Below are positions 15,704-20,435 of a stretch of 20,435 nucleotides of DNA, piece by piece. The first letter of the stretch is position 1. Each line of letters starts with the position of its first letter. The notes beneath the pieces were generated by a model. The model ran no database searches and was not told the origin of the DNA. It saw only the letters and a list, made by a program, of their open reading frames with translations. This DNA comes from CAZJKE01 sp964546585 (GTDB taxonomy: Bacteria > Planctomycetota > Phycisphaerae > Phycisphaerales > SM1A02), in contig CAZJKE010000036.1 in assembly GCA_964546585.1 (NCBI GenBank), positions 1 through 20,435 on the forward strand, written 5' to 3'. The translations under genes and the position numbers were made by a program.

Positions 15704-16554
15704 GCCGAGATAATGGCGAGCAGGTCTGAAACATCGACGGTGCCGTCGCCGTTGACATCCTCGGCGCCACCCGTCGTGCCCCATGCTGCAATGACTGCAA
15801 GAAGATCGGTCACATCGGCAAGCCCGTCACCATTGACATCAGCGTCGCATCCACCGAGGTCAAGTACATCAGTTGCATCGACCTTTAGCGGATCTCCATC
15901 TGCGCCGACAAAGATAGCGCCGTTGAGTGAGAGCTCCGCTCCAGCGGATTCGATTGCGAGTGTCAACAAGTGCGCGGTATTACCCTGCGGCGGGATGGCC
16001 GGCGTGCCGAATGCGTAGGCCAGAACAAGCGTGCCGTTGTGATCAACGACCCACTGGTATTCTTCCGTCAGACCACTGTCAACACCTGTAATGGTGGCGC
16101 CAATCAGGTTGAATTGGAATCCGACGATTGATGCGTCGCTCTGCCACATGACCTTGACCCAGCCGCTGCCGCTGGAATCCAATTCGTGCGTTCCAAAGGA
16201 GAGCACACTCGGACCGGCTGGAATGGTGACGTGTATCAGGCCGGTCATGCCAATGGCGCAGTGCGGCATGCAGAAATATGGAATCGACGCAGGCGCGTCG
16301 GCGGGGACAATCCACTCGAAGAACGCCCCGCTGCCACTCAAAGGTGCATCAAAGAGTCCGCTGGCCGTGCAGTCGGTGCCGCTGGTCACTGTATGCGGAT
16401 ACCCACTTCCATACTCCCAGCGAATCGTATCACCGGGTATGACGGTGATTTCGCTGGGCGAGAACCAGGTGCTGTTTGCTTCAACAACATGGGTCTCCGC
16501 CGCTGCGAAAGCGCAGAGCGGTGCGGAGCACAGAATCATCATCAGGCGTTGCAT
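15688..16554 (-). CDS. Secreted cupredoxin-domain protein with dockerin-like C-terminus
   Basis: The ATG at 16554 has a strong GGAGGA 6 nt upstream and yields 288 residues. A short signal peptide (to about 19) precedes a plastocyanin-like domain (20-110) with a full type 1 copper site: His54 in GYPHTV, then Cys95, His98 and Met103 in the C-x2-H-x4-M pattern. Residues 111-225 (VGFQFNLIGATITGVDSG region) resemble the beta-sandwich segments common in such exported proteins, possibly cohesin-like; this is tentative. Residues 236-288 are two dockerin-like repeats ending WGPC. It may carry electrons or copper outside the cytoplasm. It is followed, with overlap, by the beta-propeller gene. Confidence 0.9.
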   Translation of the reverse strand: MQRLMMILCSAPLCAFAAAETHVVEANSTWFSPSEITVIPGDTIRWEYGSGYPHTVTSGTDCTASGLFDAPLSGSGAFFEWIVPADAPASIPYFCMPHCAIGMTGLIHVTIPAGPSVLSFGTHELDSSGSGWVKVMWQSDASIVGFQFNLIGATITGVDSGLTEEYQWVVDHNGTLVLAYAFGTPAIPPQGNTAHLLTLAIESAGAELSLNGAIFVGADGDPLKVDATDVLDLGGCDADVNGDGLADVTDLLAVIAAWGTTGGAEDVNGDGTVDVSDLLAIISAWGPC

Positions 16555-16601
16555 TGGCTCTCCTCCTCGCAGGTCGATTATGGATGGTGTCCGACCCGCG
16601 G

Positions 16602-17054
16602 TCAAGCAATTCCTGCAGCAATGGCCTTGGAGAGGCCGTCCGGGTCGTCGGTACCGATCCGGAAACGGCGACCGGTGCGCAACTGGACCTGTACTGCTTC
16701 CAATCCGGAAACGTTGTAGAGCCAGCCGCCCGGAGTAAGGCGGATCCCCCAACCGTAGATCCAGTGATTTCGGACCGGCTCGGCCGAATCGATGTCATGG
16801 AGCGGATAGGCCTTTCGCCAGAAACCGGGGCCGAACCAGTGCCGCAGTTCATCGTCGTCTACCTCGACGGTCAGCGACCCAAACAACCAGGTCAACAACA
16901 CGAGGAAGAGGGTGATGCCGAGAAGCCCCAACCTCGCGCCCCATGGCATGTTCGCTGAAAACACGCCGATGACGACGCACAGCATGATGGCCATCAGCAT
17001 GCAGACCCGAACGACGGTGCCCTTCTGCGTGTGTCGATACACATCGTCTCGCAC
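16602..17054 (-). CDS. Membrane protein with bacterial PH-like domain
   Basis: This 150-residue protein has two transmembrane helices (about 16-36 and 40-60) and a soluble C-terminal domain (VEVDDDELRHWFGPGFWRKA, then YPLHDIDSAEPVRNHWIYGW, then LEAVQVQLRTGRRFRIGTDD) that fits bacterial PH-like domains found in small membrane proteins. Function is unknown. It lies between the terminator of the large secreted protein gene and the cupredoxin gene (47-nt gap), so it may lead that unit. No good Shine-Dalgarno sequence is visible. Confidence 0.75.
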   Translation of the reverse strand: MRDDVYRHTQKGTVVRVCMLMAIMLCVVIGVFSANMPWGARLGLLGITLFLVLLTWLFGSLTVEVDDDELRHWFGPGFWRKAYPLHDIDSAEPVRNHWIYGWGIRLTPGGWLYNVSGLEAVQVQLRTGRRFRIGTDDPDGLSKAIAAGIA

Positions 17055-17090
17055 TGCCCCAATCTATCGCAACAGGCCTTGATCATGCAA

Positions 17091-17123
17091 AGAAAAAGCC
17101 CGGCCCGCAGATGCGGGCCGGGC
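17091..17123 (-). terminator. Rho-independent terminator of the large secreted protein gene
   Basis: A perfect 12-bp G+C-rich stem pairs 17098-17109 with 17112-17123 around a very short loop, and the minus strand continues with TTTTTCTTT. It lies 28 nt after the stop of the gene ending at 17152. Confidence 0.95.
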
Positions 17124-17151
17124 AAGGAGTATGAAAACACAATCTCGGAGA

Positions 17152-19533
17152 TCAGAACGTCCAGTTGGCGATCACCAACAGGATGTCCAGAATGTTCACG
17201 TCGCCGTCGGCGTTCACATCACCTGCACAGTTCTCAGTGCAGGTTCCCCAATCCGCAATGATGACCAGGATGTCCTGGATGTTCACAACGCCGTCACCAT
17301 TCGCATCGCCGGGAGTCGGCGGGTTGATGATGATGATGTCGCCAAGACCCTCCACAGTTCCCTGAATGTCCGAATCGGTCACATAGATGATGTACCCGTT
17401 CGTCCGCAGGGTGGCGCCGGCCTCAACGACCAGCATGTCCGTGTAGATCACTTCCGAGAGACCCTCGTCACCGTCATTGTTGCGGTCGTCCACAAGATCG
17501 ACGGTGCTGCCGCTTTCAATGCGGAGCGTGCCGATGGGCATGTTGCCCGGGATACCCTGCTCAAGGCCTTCCTCGACAGAGCCGATGTCGGCACTCACGC
17601 ACTCAAGCGACTGGCTATCGCCGTGACCACTCATGGCCAGCGTCGCATCACGCATGTGGAACGAGGCTGCATCAGCCAGCAACACATCCATGTTGCCGCC
17701 AACAGAGAGTTGCCACACACTGTTGTCGAGAATGAGCGAGCCACTCGTCCCGAGCGTGTAGTTGCCAGCCACATGGATGCCATCACCAGGCTGCGGACCG
17801 TCGCCGGTTGTACCGCGGACACCAGGTCCCTGATCAACCTCGCCGAAGATGGCGCCGTTATTGATCAGCTCACCGAGCACATAGAGCGTGCCGCGGTAAA
17901 TCGTGACATTGGCATTGTTCGTCAGCACATCGGTGATCAGGATGTCATCGGTGGCCCACAATTGGCCCTCGTTGGTCATCGATCCGAACATGTCGAACGA
18001 GCCGGTCATTGATCCCTGCTGCGACACATCCATCGTTGCGTAGATGGTCGAGCCATCTGCGCAGTCCGTGGGGCCGCCAAGCGTGCAAGTCGGCGCATCC
18101 AGCGAGAGTTCACTGTCGCGGCGTAGTTGCATTGCACCAAGGCCGATGTGATCGCCCGCATCCAGATTCAACGATGCGTCGCGATAGACCACGACATTGT
18201 CGCTTTGGATGTTGAGGTCGCTGGCCATACTCGCGGTACCACTGGTCCCGCTTCGAAGACCCGCCATGTCCGTGTAATCACCGACCTTGAAGGACGCTCC
18301 ACCGGCCATCTGCACCTCGGCAGTGAAACTGCTCAGGTTACCGAACGCTTCAAGTTCAATCGCGCGGCCATGGAAGTCCACTTCGGCGAGACCGTCCGCA
18401 TAGACACCGTCCACCCAGACGATGTCGCCATCATCCGAATCAGTGATGGCCGAGCCGAGATCGCCGTATCCCATTCCCTGCGTGGTGTTGTAGGCAACAA
18501 GACCTTCGCAGGCATCGGGCACGCCGTTGCCGTCCCAGTCCTGCAGGTTCTCGCATTCGTCAGGCACACCATTACCATTGCAATCGCCGAAGGTTTCACA
18601 CTCGTCCGGAGTGCCATTGGCGTTGCAATCCTCGCTGGTGCCGTCCGCGATGTCGCAATCATCAGGATTGCCGTTCCCGTTGCAATCGTTACCGGTCTCG
18701 CACTCATCTGGCGTACCGTTGCCGTTGCAGTCGAGACTCGTGCCATTGGCAATGTCGTCGTTGTCGTCAACGCCGTTGCCGTTGCAATCGGGGAATTCAC
18801 ACTCATCTGGAATACCGTTGCCGTTGTCATCGTTGCTCGTGCCATTGGAGATATCACAGTCATCCGGCACGCCGTTGGCGTTACAGTCGACGATGGCTGC
18901 ATAGGCAACGGAAATGCTTCCGGTGTCCTGCCAGGTTGCGCCGCCTGCGTCCTTGCCCTGAAACAGGGCCGCGAGCGACACCGAAGTGCCCTCGCCGAAT
19001 ACCGTCAACCGTGCGATGAGAACACCAAGTTTCTCCTCGCAGGCGTTGTTCAGGAAAGTCACTGCGCCACCCTGTTCGTCGTCGGGCGTCACGAACCATG
19101 TGCCGTTGTTGGTGGAAACATCGCCGCCGTTATCCTCGAAGTCGGTCCAGTCAATACCGATGTCGAGAAGCGCGTTGTTGGCAAACGGATCGCCCGTCTG
19201 GTCGTACGCACCAACCGTCACCCAACTGTCGTACATGAGGCTGGGGAATGACGGATAGAGGGCGGGGTTGATGGACACCGAAGTCGGCCCACCGAAACCG
19301 TTCTGATAGAACACCCCGTCGGTGGTCAATGTCTTCAGGTTGGTACCGTCGCCAGCCACGGCATCAAGCCGCTCGCCGGCTTGGAGCACGACGTACAGTT
19401 CAACCGTCCAGTTGAAGTCGCCCGAAACTGCATTGGTTTCGACGATCTTGTAATCCAGATCTACTGCTGCGGCGCCGGTCGCAAGAATCAGCGAGCCGAC
19501 CATACCGAGGCCCCAAGATCTACGGGTACACAT
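17152..19533 (-). CDS. Large secreted repeat protein (calcium-binding array, beta-rich body, dockerin-like end)
   Basis: The ATG at 19533 has GGAGGAG 6 nt upstream, giving 793 residues. A signal peptide covers about 1-23 (GMVGSLILATGAAA). Residues 24-214 form an N-terminal domain with INPALYPSFPSLMYDSWVTV, a pattern common in exported planctomycete proteins (from memory). Residues 215-344 are a DCNGNGxPDECE array similar to thrombospondin type 3 calcium repeats. Residues 345-735 are Gly/Asp/Thr-rich short strands (SLNLDAGDHIGLGAMQL, VVEAGATLRTNGYIIYV) consistent with a beta-helix passenger. Residues 742-793 are two dockerin-like repeats ending ANWTF. It is probably a surface protein. The gene has its own terminator and stands alone. 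Confidence 0.88.
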   Translation of the reverse strand: MCTRRSWGLGMVGSLILATGAAAVDLDYKIVETNAVSGDFNWTVELYVVLQAGERLDAVAGDGTNLKTLTTDGVFYQNGFGGPTSVSINPALYPSFPSLMYDSWVTVGAYDQTGDPFANNALLDIGIDWTDFEDNGGDVSTNNGTWFVTPDDEQGGAVTFLNNACEEKLGVLIARLTVFGEGTSVSLAALFQGKDAGGATWQDTGSISVAYAAIVDCNANGVPDDCDISNGTSNDDNGNGIPDECEFPDCNGNGVDDNDDIANGTSLDCNGNGTPDECETGNDCNGNGNPDDCDIADGTSEDCNANGTPDECETFGDCNGNGVPDECENLQDWDGNGVPDACEGLVAYNTTQGMGYGDLGSAITDSDDGDIVWVDGVYADGLAEVDFHGRAIELEAFGNLSSFTAEVQMAGGASFKVGDYTDMAGLRSGTSGTASMASDLNIQSDNVVVYRDASLNLDAGDHIGLGAMQLRRDSELSLDAPTCTLGGPTDCADGSTIYATMDVSQQGSMTGSFDMFGSMTNEGQLWATDDILITDVLTNNANVTIYRGTLYVLGELINNGAIFGEVDQGPGVRGTTGDGPQPGDGIHVAGNYTLGTSGSLILDNSVWQLSVGGNMDVLLADAASFHMRDATLAMSGHGDSQSLECVSADIGSVEEGLEQGIPGNMPIGTLRIESGSTVDLVDDRNNDGDEGLSEVIYTDMLVVEAGATLRTNGYIIYVTDSDIQGTVEGLGDIIIINPPTPGDANGDGVVNIQDILVIIADWGTCTENCAGDVNADGDVNILDILLVIANWTF
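18502..18890 (-). repeat. In-gene tandem array coding DCNGNGxPDECE calcium-binding repeats
   Basis: About eight imperfect units within the large secreted protein gene encode alternating D-C-N-x-N-G-x-P-D-(D/E)-C motifs separated by spacers such as DIANGTS or ETGN. At DNA level the plus strand shows recurring GCCGTTGCCGTTGCAATC-like strings. Each unit resembles a thrombospondin type 3 loop with Asp/Asn ligands for calcium. It is coding sequence, not a CRISPR array: units are in frame and spacers are related. Confidence 0.88.
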
Positions 19534-19578
19534 GGTTCTCTCCTCCATTGTCCCCGGCCTCTCTCTTCCGACATTTGT

Positions 19579-19595
19579 CGCCGCAAGTCGCGGCG
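19579..19595 (-). other. Hairpin in the leader of the large secreted protein gene
   Basis: CGCCGC (19579-19584) and GCGGCG (19590-19595) flank a 5-nt loop, 46 nt upstream of the start codon and upstream of the ribosome binding site. It may stabilise the mRNA 5' end; the role is unknown. Confidence 0.35.
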
Positions 19596-19726
19596 GCATC
19601 AGCCTTTGCCAGTTACATAACGAGTCACCACTGTAGGGTGAGCGGCGCCGGCCTGTCCACCCTCTCCCGCCAAAACAGTACCTCTTGGTGAAAAATGACT
19701 CCCAAGACCCTCATACCCCTCCCCCT

Positions 19727-19929
19727 CTATTGGGCCATGGCTCCCATCCCCGCAGCGATGGCGATCGTCGCCCCAAATCCCACAAAGAACATCGCGGCAC
19801 CGCCCACCGTCTCGCCCTTGCCCCGATGAGCCTCCGCGAGCAGTTCTTCTGTGACCAGATACAACCAACCAGCATGGCGGCTGCTGGCACGGCGATCGGG
19901 ATGAGCGCATCGCTTCCGAGCACGGCCAT
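19727..19929 (-). pseudogene. Frameshifted remnant of a ZIP/GufA-type metal transporter (C-terminal end)
   Basis: Two minus-strand frames join into one ZIP-like tail. From 19929 the first frame reads SDALIPIAVPAAAMLVG, a hydrophobic helix. From about 19870 another frame reads LYLVTEELLAEAHRGKGETV, then FFVGFGATIAIAAGMG, and stops at 19727. ZIP transporters of the GufA group have (A)GAMxxVVxEELIPEAHRxG followed by a final helix at the same spacing, so the match spans the last two helices with the metal-site EExxxEAH motif. A frame change is needed near 19860-19875, and everything upstream is missing: the rRNA terminator and 5S gene begin within 60 nt. A sequencing indel could explain the frame change but not the lost N-terminus. 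Confidence 0.5.
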
Positions 19930-19950
19930 GTGCGCAGCGTACTGCAATCG

Positions 19951-19988
19951 CGCAAAGGACAGCCCCGCAACCTCTCGGCTGCGGGGCT
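19951..19988 (-). terminator. Probable terminator of the 23S-5S transcript
   Basis: AGCCCCGCA (19961-19969) and TGCGGGGCT (19980-19988) form a perfect 9-bp stem with a 10-nt loop, 5 nt beyond the 5S 3' end. The minus strand continues GTCCTTTGCG, a weak T tract. Position right after 5S is the main support. Confidence 0.7.
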
Positions 19989-19993
19989 GAAAC

Positions 19994-20099
19994 GTCGGCG
20001 ATGACCTACTTTCCCGCTGAGCAGTATCATCGGCGGCCCAGACTTGACTTCTGAGTTCGGGATGGGATCAGGTATATCCCTGGACCTGTAATCGCCGAC
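19994..20099 (-). rRNA. rrf: 5S ribosomal RNA
   Basis: The minus strand starts GTCGGCGATTACAGG and ends CATCGCCGAC, which pair as helix I. Between them lie the conserved CCCATCCCGAACTCAG loop and GGGAAAGTAGG. The length of about 106 nt is slightly short but within the bacterial range; ends are estimated from helix I. It follows the 23S gene after a spacer of about 150 nt, the usual order. Confidence 0.95.
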
Positions 20100-20103
20100 A
20101 AAG

Positions 20104-20131
20104 CCGCAAGGTGCCTTTCGACACCTTGCGG
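20104..20131 (-). other. Hairpin in the 23S-5S spacer
   Basis: CCGCAAGGTG (20104-20113) pairs perfectly with CACCTTGCGG (20122-20131) around an 8-nt loop, directly upstream of 5S on the minus strand. A second smaller hairpin CCACC/GGTGG lies near 20219-20232. These are likely processing structures of the rRNA precursor. Confidence 0.6.
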
Positions 20132-20248
20132 CGATAAGACGAATTCATGTGTAGTGTCGCACCGGTTGTCGTAGAACAACCTTTGTGAACATGGCTCGTG
20201 CAACCGATTCAGGCTCGCCACCTTTCGGTGGGCGCCGGAACCCGGTCG

Positions 20249-20435
<187 letters not shown>

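Noticed and set aside
18502..18890. CRISPR-like periodic repeat
   Set aside because: Units are imperfect, in frame, and encode a calcium-binding protein motif. Spacers are related to each other and no cas gene is present.
18127..19251. Plus-strand ORF of 374 codons, and another at 17131-18012
   Set aside because: Both are antisense of the large secreted repeat protein. Their Val/Ala-rich repetitive look comes from reading the calcium-repeat DNA backwards. The true strand has a signal peptide, a strong ribosome binding site and a terminator.
19599..20030. Minus-strand ORF of 143 codons reaching into 5S rRNA
   Set aside because: It starts inside 5S, crosses the rRNA terminator and has Arg/Gly/Cys-rich shadow composition. 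The ZIP-like signal is in the two other frames.

Overview
The window looks like a piece of chromosome from a planctomycete of the class Phycisphaerae. Three things point that way. Four predicted secreted proteins end in a two-repeat dockerin-like block (GDxNGDGxVDVxDLLxVIxxWG) followed at once by the stop, one protein carries a DCNGNGxPDECE repeat array, and ribosomal RNA genes lie at both window edges with 20 kb of protein genes between them. The taxonomic call is an inference from protein style; the 16S fragment is too short to place the organism.

Layout. The left edge holds the 5' end of a 16S rRNA gene on the minus strand, with a long leader, a boxA-like antitermination site and a candidate promoter that overlaps the stop codon of a ComF-family gene (507-1208). 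A small unknown gene (1296-1565) follows. On the plus strand come a small sigma-70-like factor (1825-2307), a 62-residue ORF overlapping its end, and a strong intrinsic terminator. A minus-strand run holds a small membrane protein, serine O-acetyltransferase and aconitase A (6563 down to 2581). A secreted beta-helix protein (6732-8045) faces tRNA-Ser(CGA).

The plus-strand cluster 8269-12541 is the metabolic centre of the window: MTA phosphorylase (mtnP), methylthioribose-1-phosphate isomerase (mtnA), a class II aldolase fused to a short-chain dehydrogenase, and a TM2-domain protein. The first three are tightly coupled (3-nt gap, then an ATGA overlap). No later genes of the universal methionine salvage pathway are present here. 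The simplest reading is a DHAP-shunt-like route: 5'-methylthioadenosine (or 5'-deoxyadenosine) is phosphorolysed, isomerised, then cleaved to DHAP plus a short aldehyde that the fused dehydrogenase could oxidise or reduce.

To the right, a perfect 30-bp GGTACC-rich palindrome separates this cluster from a plant-type ferredoxin-NADP reductase gene on the minus strand, which has a tiny ORF 3 nt upstream. Next are an HD-domain hydrolase (plus), then minus-strand genes for a seven-repeat beta-propeller, a cupredoxin and a PH-like membrane protein, and a 793-residue secreted repeat protein. The right edge holds a probable frameshifted remnant of a ZIP metal transporter, an rRNA terminator, 5S rRNA and the 3' end of 23S rRNA, all on the minus strand. 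From this window alone it cannot be decided whether 16S is truly unlinked from 23S-5S, or whether two complete tandem operons flank the region.
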